This document shows, piece after piece, positions 34,463 to 44,043 of a stretch of 64,000 nucleotides of DNA; position 1 is the first letter of the stretch; the number at the start of each line of letters is the position of its first letter. The notes below the pieces were generated by a model. That model searched no databases and was not told the DNA's origin. It worked only from the letters and a program-made list of their open reading frames with translations. The DNA is from Flavobacteriaceae bacterium MAR_2009_75. Its GTDB lineage: Bacteria; Bacteroidota; Bacteroidia; Flavobacteriales; Flavobacteriaceae. The stretch covers positions 1,425,501-1,489,500 of the forward strand of contig PHTZ01000001.1 of assembly GCA_002813285.1 (NCBI GenBank). The letters are read 5' to 3'. The translations under genes and the position numbers were made by a program.

Positions 34463-36850
34463 ATGACAGCTAAATTCACAAAAGGTTTCTGGGAAAAAAC
34501 GGCTCGTATCATTCTTCGAAATAGAATATTGATACTTTGCCTTATAGCCGCTTTCACTGTTTTTCTCGGCATGCAGTGGGAGAACATGCGTTTTAGTAGT
34601 TCTCAGGCCAACCTACTGCCAGACGACCACCCGGTAAACGTAGAATACCGTTCTTTTTTGCAAACCTTTGGCGAAGAAGGTAATGCCGTAGTATTTGCAA
34701 TTCGCGATTCTGCACTTTTTACACCTGAAAAACTAAATCGTTGGAATAAGTTCAGCAAGCAACTTGTTGCTTTCCCAGAGGTAGACTTCGTTCTTTCTTT
34801 AGATAATCTACAAGAGCTAAAAAAAGATAGCACCAATCAAGAGTTCATTTTACAACCCCTGATTAACGGAGAGCTCACTACTAAAAAAGAGGTCGACAGT
34901 ATTAAAAACCACCTTTTTAACGACCTGCCCTTCTACGATAAATTATTGTTCAATAAAGAAAGTTCTACTATTCGAACCATAGTCAATCTCGATAAAGACA
35001 TCGTAAATACCTCGGTTAGAAAAGACTTTGTTCTAAAAGACCTGAACAACCTTGTAGAAAACTTTGAGGAAGAAACCGGATTAAATGTTCACGTTTCGGG
35101 CATGCCCTACATTCGTACGATGAACTCTCAAAATATAATCGACGAAATCGGCAAGTTCATATTGGCGGCACTTGGGGTTACCTCACTTATTTTTTTCTTG
35201 TTCTTTAGAAGTTTCCGGGCCACCCTAATTTCAATGTGTATCGTGATTATTGGGGTCATGTGGGCGTTCGGCATTTTAGGCCTTTTGCAATATGAGATTA
35301 CGGTTTTAACAGCTTTGATTCCTCCCCTTATTATTGTAATCGGTATTCCGAACTGTATTTTTCTCATCAATAAATATCAACAAGAGGTCAAAAAACATGG
35401 CAATCAGGCGCTATCGCTTCAGCGGGTAATTTCGAAAATCGGAAATGCAACCCTGATGACCAATATGACAACGGCTTCTGGTTTTGCCACCTTTATCATC
35501 ACTGATAGTAAACTACTGAAAGAGTTCGGTATCGTAGCCTCTATAAATATCATCGGCATATTTATTTTATCGCTTCTGATCATACCCATTATTTACAGCT
35601 TTCTATCGTTACCAAAAACAAGACATCTTAAACACTTGAACCAACGCTGGATTGATGGTTTTGTAAATTGGATGGAGCGTATTGTACGTGAGCGAAGAAT
35701 TACCGTTTACATTGTTTCCTTAGTTCTTTTGGTCACGAGCATCATCGGTATTTACCAAATCGAAATTTCAGGAAGCCCCATTGAGGACATGCCTAAAAAT
35801 GCAGAATTCTTTGAAGATATCCGCTTCTTTGAAAAAGAGTTTGACGGCATTATGCCCGTTGAAATTGTGGTCGATACCAAAAGACCTAAAGGAGTTTTAA
35901 AACCTGCCAACCTAAAAAAGATTGATCAATTAAGCGAAGTTATCGCAGAAATACCTGAGCTTTCAAAGCCACTATCCGTAGTGAATCTAGTGAAATACTC
36001 AAAGCAGGCTTTTTATAATGGCATTCCCAAATACTATCAACTTCCGACTACCCAAGAGAACAACTTTATAATGAAGGTCGCGCAGAAGTCGACTGGAAAT
36101 GAAAATTTACTCAAAAATTTTGTGGACAGCACAGGGCAGAAAGCGAGGATCACCACCTTTATGCAAGACGTGAAGACAGATCGCATGGAGCAAATTGAGG
36201 AGAGACTCCTAGAAAATGTCGCTAAATTTTTTCCTGCTGACCAATTTGATGTCTACATGACCGGTAGTGCACTGATATTCTTGAAAGGCACAAAGTATTT
36301 GGTCAAAAACCTCATTCTATCGTTGGCTTTTGCCATATTTCTGATTGCCTTGTTCATGGCTTATCTTTTTCGTTCGTTCAGAATGATTATAATTTCGCTC
36401 ATACCCAATCTACTACCGCTGGTAATCACAGCTGGGGTCATGGGCTATGTTGGCGTACCCATAAAACCTTCGACTATTCTAGTTTTCAGCATCGCTTTTG
36501 GTATTTCTGTCGATGATACGATTCACTTTTTAGCTAAATACCGGCAAGAACTTATTGCTAATAGATGGCAAATCAAAAAATCGGTATATGCAGCTTTAAG
36601 AGAGACCGGCGTAAGCATGTTTTATACGTCTATCGTACTATTCTTCGGGTTCTCTGTATTTGTCATCTCTAATTTCGGTGGTACCGTAGCCCTAGGTGCT
36701 TTAGTTTCGGCAACTTTAATGTTCGCCATGTTGGCCAACCTTATTTTGTTGCCTTCGCTCTTGCTCTCTCTAGAAAGAAACATTGCAAGCAAAAAAATAC
36801 TGAAAAAACCCCAAATCGACATTTTACCGAAAAAAGACGAAGACAACTAA
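34463..36850 (+). CDS. RND superfamily (MMPL) transporter
   Basis: The 795-residue protein has two homologous halves. Each half has one helix (near 17-35 and 405-425), a large extracytoplasmic loop (SSQANLLPDDHPVNVEYRSF; SGSPIEDMPKNAEFF), and then five helices. The second bundle carries FSIAFGISVDDTIHFLAKYR, with the Asp pair expected for proton coupling. Single-chain proteins of this MMPL/HpnN-like group export lipids or hydrophobic compounds. The cargo is unknown and no periplasmic adaptor is encoded nearby. Confidence 0.88.
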   Translation: MTAKFTKGFWEKTARIILRNRILILCLIAAFTVFLGMQWENMRFSSSQANLLPDDHPVNVEYRSFLQTFGEEGNAVVFAIRDSALFTPEKLNRWNKFSKQLVAFPEVDFVLSLDNLQELKKDSTNQEFILQPLINGELTTKKEVDSIKNHLFNDLPFYDKLLFNKESSTIRTIVNLDKDIVNTSVRKDFVLKDLNNLVENFEEETGLNVHVSGMPYIRTMNSQNIIDEIGKFILAALGVTSLIFFLFFRSFRATLISMCIVIIGVMWAFGILGLLQYEITVLTALIPPLIIVIGIPNCIFLINKYQQEVKKHGNQALSLQRVISKIGNATLMTNMTTASGFATFIITDSKLLKEFGIVASINIIGIFILSLLIIPIIYSFLSLPKTRHLKHLNQRWIDGFVNWMERIVRERRITVYIVSLVLLVTSIIGIYQIEISGSPIEDMPKNAEFFEDIRFFEKEFDGIMPVEIVVDTKRPKGVLKPANLKKIDQLSEVIAEIPELSKPLSVVNLVKYSKQAFYNGIPKYYQLPTTQENNFIMKVAQKSTGNENLLKNFVDSTGQKARITTFMQDVKTDRMEQIEERLLENVAKFFPADQFDVYMTGSALIFLKGTKYLVKNLILSLAFAIFLIALFMAYLFRSFRMIIISLIPNLLPLVITAGVMGYVGVPIKPSTILVFSIAFGISVDDTIHFLAKYRQELIANRWQIKKSVYAALRETGVSMFYTSIVLFFGFSVFVISNFGGTVALGALVSATLMFAMLANLILLPSLLLSLERNIASKKILKKPQIDILPKKDEDN

Positions 36851-36907
36851 GCTAAAAACTTCATTGATTTAACTCGTCGCTAGTCCGTTTGTTTTTGAGC
36901 AAAAAGT

Positions 36908-36915
36908 TATCTTTG
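36908..36915 (+). promoter_or_regulatory. -7 box of asnS
   Basis: TATCTTTG matches TAnnTTTG and lies 25 bases before the asnS ATG. The closest TTG (36889-36891) has a 16-base spacer, shorter than usual. Confidence 0.45.
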
Positions 36916-36940
36916 CCCTTCAATTTTCAAGTGATTTAAC

Positions 36941-38374
36941 ATGAAATCTTATAGCGTAAAAGAACTACTCAAAGGAAATCTTCTATTACAGGAAGTAACC
37001 GTAAACGGATGGGTCAAAACATTTAGAAGCAATCGTTTTATTGCTTTAAACGATGGTTCTACCTTAGGCAATATTCAGTGTGTAGTAGACTTTGAAAATT
37101 TTGAGGAAAATCTTCTTAAACGAATCAATACTGGGGCAGCCCTCAAAATTGTGGGCACTTTGGTCGAAAGTCAAGGAAGAGGTCAAAACGTTGAGATTCA
37201 AGTTAAAGAAATTCAAGTGCATGGTGAAGCAGACCCAGAGGTCTATCCTATACAACCCAAAAAACATTCTTTAGAATTTTTACGTGAGAAAGCACATTTA
37301 CGTGTTCGAACCAATACGTTTGCCGCAGTCATGCGTGTACGTTCGGCCTTATCATTTGCCATTCATCAATATTTTCGTGAAAACGGATTCTATTATTTTC
37401 ATGCTCCAATAATTACGGGGTCTGATGCCGAAGGTGCCGGGGAAATGTTTAGGGTTACCACCTTAGATGATAAGAGTCCTAAATTGACCCATAACGGCAG
37501 TGTCGACTATAAAGAAGATTTCTTCGGAAAAGAAACCAACCTTACCGTATCGGGTCAACTTGAGGCAGAAGCTTATGCCATGGCATTGGGCAAAGTTTAC
37601 ACCTTTGGACCCACTTTTCGTGCCGAAAATTCGAATACTTCAAGGCACTTGGCCGAATTTTGGATGATAGAGCCCGAGATGGCGTTTTTTGATCTTGATG
37701 CCAATATGGATCTGGCAGAAGAATTTATCAAAGGTGTTATCAGCTATGTTCTTGAACACTGTGAAGAAGACCTACAGTTCTTAGAAAAGCGATTACTTGA
37801 TGAAGAAAAGACGAAGCCGCAAGCTGAACGTAGTGAAATGGCACTCATAGAAAAACTCAAATTCGTTGCAGAAAACAGTTTTAAAAGAGTTAGTTATACC
37901 GAGGCAATAGACATTCTCAGAAATAGTAAACCTAATAAAAAGAAAAAGTTTCAGTACCCGATTAATGAATGGGGAGCCGATTTACAGAGCGAGCACGAGC
38001 GTTTCTTGGTCGAAAAACATTTTAAATGTCCTGTAATTCTCTTTGATTACCCAGCAAAAATCAAGGCTTTTTACATGCGCTTGAACGAAGATGGAGAAAC
38101 GGTTCGTGCCATGGACATACTTTTTCCCGGAATAGGAGAAATAGTCGGAGGTTCGCAAAGAGAAGAGCGTTTAGATGTTCTTAAAGAAAAGATGGCTGAA
38201 CTAAATATTCCTGAGGAAGAACTTTGGTGGTATTTAGACCTTAGAAAATTCGGCTCTGCGGTACATAGTGGTTTTGGACTTGGTTTTGAAAGACTGGTGC
38301 TTTTTGCTACTGGAATGAGCAATATAAGAGATGTGATCCCGTTTCCAAGAACACCACAAAACGCAGAGTTTTAA
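36941..38374 (+). CDS. asnS: Asparagine-tRNA ligase
   Basis: The 477-residue class II synthetase has an N-terminal OB anticodon-binding domain (about 1-115, [19 protein letters not shown]). The catalytic core has motif 2 in [20 protein letters not shown] and motif 3 in [15 protein letters not shown]. The [20 protein letters not shown] segment is that of AsnRS. It charges tRNA-Asn with asparagine directly. rpoN follows 45 bases downstream on the same strand. Confidence 0.97.
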   Translation: MKSYSVKELLKGNLLLQEVTVNGWVKTFRSNRFIALNDGSTLGNIQCVVDFENFEENLLKRINTGAALKIVGTLVESQGRGQNVEIQVKEIQVHGEADPEVYPIQPKKHSLEFLREKAHLRVRTNTFAAVMRVRSALSFAIHQYFRENGFYYFHAPIITGSDAEGAGEMFRVTTLDDKSPKLTHNGSVDYKEDFFGKETNLTVSGQLEAEAYAMALGKVYTFGPTFRAENSNTSRHLAEFWMIEPEMAFFDLDANMDLAEEFIKGVISYVLEHCEEDLQFLEKRLLDEEKTKPQAERSEMALIEKLKFVAENSFKRVSYTEAIDILRNSKPNKKKKFQYPINEWGADLQSEHERFLVEKHFKCPVILFDYPAKIKAFYMRLNEDGETVRAMDILFPGIGEIVGGSQREERLDVLKEKMAELNIPEEELWWYLDLRKFGSAVHSGFGLGFERLVLFATGMSNIRDVIPFPRTPQNAEF

Positions 38375-38419
38375 CAAGAATTCGTTAACTTTATAAAGCT
38401 AGTTCTCTAAAAAACGTCA

Positions 38420-39880
38420 ATGCTTAAACAACACTTACAGTTTAAATTATCTCAGAAGTTATCGCCTCAGCAGATACAGTTGATGAAGTTGATTCAGCTG
38501 CCCACTCAGGCATTTGAACAACGACTGAAACAAGAATTGGAAGAAAATCCGGCATTGGAAGGTGGCAAAGAAGAGCAAGATAATTTTGAAGATGAATTTG
38601 CCGACCCCTACGAAACCCAAGAGGGCGAAAATGAGACAATAAATACTGAAGACATCAATATCGACGATTATCTCAGTGATGACGAAATTCCCGATTATCG
38701 TACAAAAGCCAATAATTATAGTGCCGACGATGATGAAAAAAGTGTGCCTTACGCTGCTGGAATTTCATTTAACCAACATCTACTAAATCAGCTTAACACG
38801 GTCTACTTAAGTGATGAAGAATGGAATATTGCTGAATTTCTTGTAGGCAGTGTCGATGAAAGCGGTTATATAAGAAGGCCTCTTAGCGATATTCTAGACG
38901 ACCTTGCTTTCACACAAAATATTTATACCGACGAAGATACGATTGAAAAGGTATTAAAAATAGTGCAGAAACTAGATCCTTCGGGCGTAGCTGCACGTTC
39001 TCTTGAAGAATGTCTAATTATTCAACTAAAGCGAAAGGAAGCTTCTCCTTCAGTAGAATTAGCCATTACTATTCTAGAAAAGTCTTTCGAACAGTTTACG
39101 AAAAAGCACTACAAAAAGCTTTTACAGAAGCATAATATTACCGAAGAACAGCTCAAGGATGCTATTTCCGAAATCGAAAAATTGAATCCTAAACCTGGTG
39201 GCTCGTATTCTGGCAATAACAGAATGGTAGAACATGTAGTACCCGATTTTTCGATTCGTATCGTCGAAGGCGAGCTCGAACTTTCCTTGAACGGCAGAAA
39301 TGCACCTGAACTTCATGTTTCCAAAGAGTACAGCAATATGCTGAAGGGTTATAAGGATGCCAAAACGAAATCAAAATCTCAAAAGGATACCATTCTATTC
39401 ATTAAGCAAAAGCTTGATGCGGCAAAGTGGTTTATTGATGCGATACGTCAAAGACAACAGACGTTGTTTATCACCATGAACTCTATTATGAACTACCAAA
39501 AGGAGTATTTCTTGACCGGTGATGAAAGAAACTTACGCCCTATGATACTAAAAGATATTGCCGATGAAATAGATATGGATGTATCAACGGTATCTAGAGT
39601 AGCGAACAGCAAATATGTCGACACTCCGTATGGCACTAAATTAATCAAAGAATACTTTTCCGAGTCGATGAAGAACGATCAGGGTGAAGACGTATCAACG
39701 AAAGAAATCAAGAAAATTCTTGAAACGGTTATTGGTGAAGAGTCAAAGAAAAAACCACTAACCGACGATAAATTAGCTTCTATTTTAAAAGAAAAGGGAT
39801 ACCCTATAGCGCGCCGTACAGTAGCTAAATATCGGGAACAGTTAGATATACCGGTAGCGAGATTGCGCAAGAAAATTTAA
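38420..39880 (+). CDS. rpoN: RNA polymerase sigma-54 factor
   Basis: The 486-residue protein has the Gln/Leu-rich activator-interacting region (LQFKLSQKLSPQQIQLMKLI), an acidic region II (about 50-110), the core-binding domain (LDPSGVAARSLEECLIIQL), the helix-turn-helix region, and a C-terminal RpoN box (ARRTVAKYRE). It directs RNA polymerase to -24/-12 promoters and needs AAA+ activators, none of which is encoded in this window. The next gene starts at the final A of its TAA stop, which indicates translational coupling. Confidence 0.97.
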   Translation: MLKQHLQFKLSQKLSPQQIQLMKLIQLPTQAFEQRLKQELEENPALEGGKEEQDNFEDEFADPYETQEGENETINTEDINIDDYLSDDEIPDYRTKANNYSADDDEKSVPYAAGISFNQHLLNQLNTVYLSDEEWNIAEFLVGSVDESGYIRRPLSDILDDLAFTQNIYTDEDTIEKVLKIVQKLDPSGVAARSLEECLIIQLKRKEASPSVELAITILEKSFEQFTKKHYKKLLQKHNITEEQLKDAISEIEKLNPKPGGSYSGNNRMVEHVVPDFSIRIVEGELELSLNGRNAPELHVSKEYSNMLKGYKDAKTKSKSQKDTILFIKQKLDAAKWFIDAIRQRQQTLFITMNSIMNYQKEYFLTGDERNLRPMILKDIADEIDMDVSTVSRVANSKYVDTPYGTKLIKEYFSESMKNDQGEDVSTKEIKKILETVIGEESKKKPLTDDKLASILKEKGYPIARRTVAKYREQLDIPVARLRKKI

Positions 39881-40485
39881 TGAGGGTTTTTCTAAAACTC
39901 ATATCTTACTTATTTCACCCGCTATTCGTTCCTATAGCCGGTTCAATTGCCTACTTTCTAATTACCCCAAAGTATAGCCCAGAAGAAATTCGTGACGCAA
40001 TTCTGCTTCCAATATTCATTCTAACGGTTATAATACCCATCATCACTTATCTTATTCTCAAGAATTTAGGGTTGATAAGCACAATTTTTGCTCCCACCAT
40101 CAAAGAGCGAAAGTACCCTATGTATATCAATCTCTTATTATTACTTTTAGTGGTATATAAAGTGATACCTAACCATTTTATTGTCGAACTACATTTCTAT
40201 TTCTTAGGCCTCATTGTCGCCACGATGACCACACTCTTACTATTATTATTTAAACTTAAAGTAAGCCTGCATTTATTAGGGATGGGAAGTCTTTTTATGT
40301 TTTTGGTATGCCTAAGTATTCATTTTGAAATAAACATAACCATTGCCGTTAGCATTCTTACCTTATCAACCGGGTTAGTAACTACATCAAGACTTTATTT
40401 GAAGGCACATTCAAAACCTGAGTTGTTAATCGGTTTTCTCATAGGCATGGTATCTCAACTTATGTTAGTAAGATTCTGGCTATAA
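39880..40485 (+). CDS. PAP2-like multi-pass membrane protein
   Basis: The 201-residue protein has about six hydrophobic segments. The segment TSRLYLKAHSKPELLIGF near residues 168-185 resembles the last PAP2 phosphatase motif (SRxYLGxHxPxDxxxG), and SLHLLGMGS near 128-136 could be the middle one. The catalytic acid and phosphate-binding residues are not clearly present, so it may be a non-catalytic relative. Its ATG overlaps the rpoN stop by one base, and its 3' end overlaps the convergent beta-barrel gene by 6 bases. Confidence 0.7.
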   Translation: MRVFLKLISYLFHPLFVPIAGSIAYFLITPKYSPEEIRDAILLPIFILTVIIPIITYLILKNLGLISTIFAPTIKERKYPMYINLLLLLLVVYKVIPNHFIVELHFYFLGLIVATMTTLLLLLFKLKVSLHLLGMGSLFMFLVCLSIHFEINITIAVSILTLSTGLVTTSRLYLKAHSKPELLIGFLIGMVSQLMLVRFWL

Positions 40486-41169
40486 AATATAGAAAATAAG
40501 ACCTAGACGAAGCGGCTTGATGTCTATTGTAGAACCGTCGAAATTTACATTATCAACAAATAGGCTACTGAGTGCATAATACGCATGAAGATTAAATGTA
40601 TTATACCCAAAATTAAAAGTCAGACCATACTGTAACCTTTTGATATCGGTATTATAAAAAGATTGTTTTCTACCTTCAACCGGAACATATTTAGACCGAC
40701 CACCTGCAACATAACCCAATTTAAAACCCGTATAAATTCTCCAAAATTTATAGGAAATAGCATTAGAGTTTCGCCAACGAAATTCTAATGGCACTTCGAG
40801 CATGTGCGTTTCTATCTTATTTCGCTTATAATTATTGTCATCATCCAGAATTGAATAAACATATCCATCTTCATTCTCTATAGCTCTTAGGTTAGAATAA
40901 TAGGAATAAAGACCATAACCTAAACCTAACCCCACTGCAACAGTTCTTGATTCATTGAGTGGTATATCTTTTATAAAACCACCTTGTAAGCCATAAGATA
41001 GATTTCGTTGGTTGACAACATCAGGTTTTTGCAAGAGAAAATTATACGTCAGCCCAAGATAGAATTGGTCCTCTAGATAACGGGAATCTATTGCAGTCGA
41101 ATCTGTGACAAGCTGAGCTATACCAAATCTAAATGACAATAAAAAAAGGATAATAAGGCTTCTCTTCAT
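40480..41169 (-). CDS. Outer membrane beta-barrel (porin-family) protein
   Basis: The ATG at 41169 is followed by a signal peptide (RSLIILFLLSFRFGIAQ). The mature part of about 210 residues has alternating strands (FYLGLTYNFLL, VAVGLGLGYGLYSYYS, LQYGLTFNFGYNT) and ends LGLIFYIL with aliphatic and aromatic residues, as expected for an 8-stranded barrel of the OMP_b-brl type. It follows the ExbB/ExbD cluster on the same strand but lies beyond a terminator-like hairpin. Its specific role is unknown; PorT of the T9SS belongs to the same broad fold but its signature is not seen. Confidence 0.75.
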   Translation of the reverse strand: MKRSLIILFLLSFRFGIAQLVTDSTAIDSRYLEDQFYLGLTYNFLLQKPDVVNQRNLSYGLQGGFIKDIPLNESRTVAVGLGLGYGLYSYYSNLRAIENEDGYVYSILDDDNNYKRNKIETHMLEVPLEFRWRNSNAISYKFWRIYTGFKLGYVAGGRSKYVPVEGRKQSFYNTDIKRLQYGLTFNFGYNTFNLHAYYALSSLFVDNVNFDGSTIDIKPLRLGLIFYIL

Positions 41170-41189
41170 TAGTGTAAAAATAACCAAAT

Positions 41190-41224
41190 AAAAAAAGCCC
41201 CGAACACAAGGTTCAGAGCGTTTT
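41190..41224 (-). terminator. Terminator after the second exbD
   Basis: On the minus strand GCTCTGAAC and GTTCGGGGC form a stem with two G-T pairs and a 4-base loop, followed by TTTTTT. It lies between exbD and the beta-barrel gene. Confidence 0.65.
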
Positions 41225-41251
41225 ACATATTATAACAAATGCTATTACAAC

Positions 41252-41734
41252 CTATTGCAGGTTGTTAAAAGCATCACCATCGTAAGTGGTGTAATTTACT
41301 TTCAAGGCATTAACTTTTCTTAGCTCTTGCTTAATATCGGAAATAAGACCCATATTAGCATCTTTATCTACCTTTAAAGCAGTGGTTAATACATTTTGAA
41401 GTTCTTGAGCCTTCTTAGCTCTTTCTTGTAAAATATAATCACCAACTGAAGATGGATCAGCAAACTTATCGTTCAATTGAATTTTAGGTTCTTCACCAAA
41501 TTGAGAAGAGTACTGAGAAGTAGGGGCCCCAACATAAATGTAGATTACCCTATCTTTCTTTTCAAGCTTCTTAATCTCACTCGCATTTGGCAGTGTATTC
41601 TCTACCTTAAGCGAACTATCTTTCATTACCGTAACCGTCATAAAGAAGAATAACAGCATGAATACAATGTCTGGAAGCGAAGCTGTATTTACAGCTGGCA
41701 AACCTGCATCTTTTTTCTTTGCAAACTTTGACAT
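41252..41734 (-). CDS. exbD: ExbD/TolR family biopolymer transport protein (second copy)
   Basis: The 160-residue protein has a cytoplasmic N terminus, one membrane helix near 25-45 (PDIVFMLLFFFMTVTVM, with the conserved Asp that carries protons) and a periplasmic domain. ExbD works with ExbB to transmit the proton motive force to TonB. It ends the cluster exbB-x-exbD-exbD with a 24-base gap to the first copy. Two ExbD proteins after one ExbB is common in Bacteroidetes, where many TonB-dependent SusC-type transporters must be energised. Confidence 0.92.
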   Translation of the reverse strand: MSKFAKKKDAGLPAVNTASLPDIVFMLLFFFMTVTVMKDSSLKVENTLPNASEIKKLEKKDRVIYIYVGAPTSQYSSQFGEEPKIQLNDKFADPSSVGDYILQERAKKAQELQNVLTTALKVDKDANMGLISDIKQELRKVNALKVNYTTYDGDAFNNLQ

Positions 41735-41758
41735 AAAATCTAGTTTTATTTGATTACG

Positions 41759-42367
41759 TTAATTTGTTGAACTTGTCTCAGCTTCTGAAAGCTTTTGAGG
41801 AAACAGGTCTTGAATACGTTTGACTTTTTCTTTCAAATCATCCTTTCTACTTGCGTCAGTTTCAGGATTGAGATATTCCGACTCCATATCGGTAAAATCT
41901 CGATTAAAAAGACGTTGGGCTTCACGATTACGTAAATCGTTATAAGCACCTACCAATTCATTCTGAACCGTGATATAGGTACTATACTTGGTTTCCCTGT
42001 CATTCTTCAGAGATATAATAGCCTTTGTAGGATTATCTGAAGACTCGGCATTTTTTTGACCTTTACAATAGGTACAAGTACCATCGCCTCCATTATCCAA
42101 GAAACCAATTGCTCTTTCTCTAAGGTCTTTAATCTCTATCAAACCATCTTCGACCAATAGTTGACCATTTTTGTTGATACTTACCTCAAAAATATTTTTT
42201 TGCTTAATAACAACATCATTTTCAGGTGGCTCAATCGGTGGTAACATACGATCTAAACCTGCATCAGTTTCGATGGTTGTTGTAACCAAGAAAAATATAA
42301 GTAGCAAGAATGCTATATCTGCCATTGATCCGGCGTTGACCTCTGCTGGCCCTCCTCTTCTAGACAT
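41759..42367 (-). CDS. exbD: ExbD/TolR family protein (first copy) with Cys pair
   Basis: The 202-residue protein has the ExbD helix near 15-35 (SMADIAFLLLIFFLVTTT, with the essential Asp). Its periplasmic part is longer than the second copy's. It includes an insert with CTYC near residue 98, a pair of cysteines that could form a disulfide or bind metal outside the cytoplasm. The pair is not part of the ordinary ExbD fold. It is 15 bases after the 146-residue membrane protein gene in the same leftward operon. Confidence 0.9.
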   Translation of the reverse strand: MSRRGGPAEVNAGSMADIAFLLLIFFLVTTTIETDAGLDRMLPPIEPPENDVVIKQKNIFEVSINKNGQLLVEDGLIEIKDLRERAIGFLDNGGDGTCTYCKGQKNAESSDNPTKAIISLKNDRETKYSTYITVQNELVGAYNDLRNREAQRLFNRDFTDMESEYLNPETDASRKDDLKEKVKRIQDLFPQKLSEAETSSTN

Positions 42368-42382
42368 AATTCAGTTCTTTAT

Positions 42383-42823
42383 TTATTTAGTCATTTTTCT
42401 CACACCACCCCATAACATAGCTCCAACAGCTATAAGAGTAAGTATGAAGAACACATTGATTCCGGCACCGATTTGTTTTACAGTGCTTTCATCAGTAGTT
42501 ATACCTCTATCGGCCATTTCTTCAATGCTAACATCGGTACCATCAGCCATTACAAAACCAATACCTACGACCAAGAGGAAGCCCACAATTACGAACAAAC
42601 TCTTTTTAAGATTGGCAGGATTTGAAAAAAGGTTTTTCAATGCAAAAACAAGACTGAAGACAATAGCTATACCCAATAGAATATAGGTTATCAAAAACAT
42701 GGTATTAAGCGCACCACTACTTGCAGCCTGTGCAACTGGCATTTCTGATTCAGGTAACATGAACCAAAGAACGGCACCTATCAAACCAATAACTACAAGT
42801 GCAATTTTTATAATTTTATGCAT
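42383..42823 (-). CDS. Four-pass membrane protein inside the exbB-exbD cluster
   Basis: The 146-residue protein has hydrophobic segments near 5-20, 42-63, 75-92 and 120-138, with an acidic loop (DGTDVSIEEMADRG) before the last. I recognise no characterised family. It lies between exbB (29 bases) and the first exbD (15 bases) on the same strand, so it should be made with the motor. It could be an accessory subunit or assembly factor of this Ton motor. Confidence 0.7.
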   Translation of the reverse strand: MHKIIKIALVVIGLIGAVLWFMLPESEMPVAQAASSGALNTMFLITYILLGIAIVFSLVFALKNLFSNPANLKKSLFVIVGFLLVVGIGFVMADGTDVSIEEMADRGITTDESTVKQIGAGINVFFILTLIAVGAMLWGGVRKMTK

Positions 42824-42852
42824 AATTCTTAGGGTTTAAAAAGGTGTGCGAC

Positions 42853-43599
42853 TTATTTTTTGTGGTCAACCAACATATCTATCAATACGATAGAAGAATC
42901 TTCCATATCGTTAACTATACTGTCAATTTTAGCAATAATGTAGTTATAGAAGATTTGAAGGATAATCGCAGTAATTAGACCAAATACCGTGGTCAATAAT
43001 GCTACCTGAATATCACCTGCGATAAGAGATGCACTCAAGTTACCTACTGCACTAATTTTCTGGAAGGCCTGAATCATACCGATTACAGTACCCATGAAAC
43101 CAAGCATCGGCGCAATTGCGATAAACAGAGACAACCAAGATACATTCTTCTCTAATTGACCCATTTGAACACCACCGTAAGCAACAACAGCCTTCTCAGC
43201 AGAATCAATACTTTCACCAGACCTATCCAATCCTTGATAATAGATAGAAGCAACTGGGCCCTTGGTATTTCTACAAACCTCTTTTGCAGCTTCAACACCA
43301 CCAGAAGCCAAAGCATCTTCTACTTGTTGTCTTAATTTAGTTGTATTGGTAGTAGCCATATTCAAATAAATGATTCTCTCAATAGCTACGGCCAAACCTA
43401 GAATCAAACACAATAGTACAATACCCATAAAGCTGGCACCACCTTGTATAAACATTTCTTTCAATACCTGGGTGAAACCTTTTTCTGCCTCAGCGGGTGC
43501 ATCTTGCAACATAGTCGCGGCAGTCGCCATAGCATTAACTGTATTTGTGCTCAATACAAACAACCCGCCCATGGCTAGGATAGAGGATAATTTTTTCAT
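42853..43599 (-). CDS. exbB: MotA/TolQ/ExbB proton channel protein
   Basis: The 248-residue protein has three membrane segments: near 50-72 after an N-terminal signal-like part, near 155-180 (LSLFIAIAPMLGFMGTVIGMI), and near 200-225. The GFMGTVxGMI region lines the proton path. It starts a leftward cluster with a small membrane protein and two exbD genes. Tol-Pal cannot be ruled out, but no TolA, TolB or Pal gene is nearby. A -7-like box (TAAGTTTG on the minus strand, 43612-43605) lies only 5 bases upstream of the ATG. Confidence 0.93.
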   Translation of the reverse strand: MKKLSSILAMGGLFVLSTNTVNAMATAATMLQDAPAEAEKGFTQVLKEMFIQGGASFMGIVLLCLILGLAVAIERIIYLNMATTNTTKLRQQVEDALASGGVEAAKEVCRNTKGPVASIYYQGLDRSGESIDSAEKAVVAYGGVQMGQLEKNVSWLSLFIAIAPMLGFMGTVIGMIQAFQKISAVGNLSASLIAGDIQVALLTTVFGLITAIILQIFYNYIIAKIDSIVNDMEDSSIVLIDMLVDHKK

Positions 43600-43844
43600 T
43601 TTTTCAAACTTAGATTAGTTATTTAATAGGGTTAAAGATAAAAAAAAATCGTAACAAAAAAAGTAAAACTTCAATGCCCACAAGTTACTCTCGGCTAGGT
43701 ACTCACGATGCTTGACCGTTTAAATTGCCATCAACTACACCGTTTGAAACTAAAATCAAAAGACAACTCTTGACATATAGAAACTAAACTTACAAATATT
43801 TCCAATCTAATATTAATTATACCGGAAAATCTTTTTTGTACTCG

Positions 43845-43932
43845 CAGAGAGGAAGGGATTCGAACCCTCGATACACTTTTGGTGTATACACACTTTCCAG
43901 GCGTGCGCCTTCGACCACTCGGCCACCTCTCT
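43845..43932 (-). tRNA. tRNA-Ser (anticodon GGA)
   Basis: The minus strand gives an 88-base class II tRNA. The acceptor AGAGAGG pairs with CCTCTCT and the discriminator is G. The anticodon loop is CTGGAAA (GGA). There is a long variable arm and a T arm with GGTTCGAATCC. CCA is not encoded. Confidence 0.95.
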
Positions 43933-44043
43933 AAATCTTAATCGCCCCGCATCTTCATTTCATCAAGACGAGAACAGGCTCACCTTTTTAAGGGTGGGCC
44001 AAATAACAAAAAAAATATTAGTTGATGAAATTAAACTACCATT

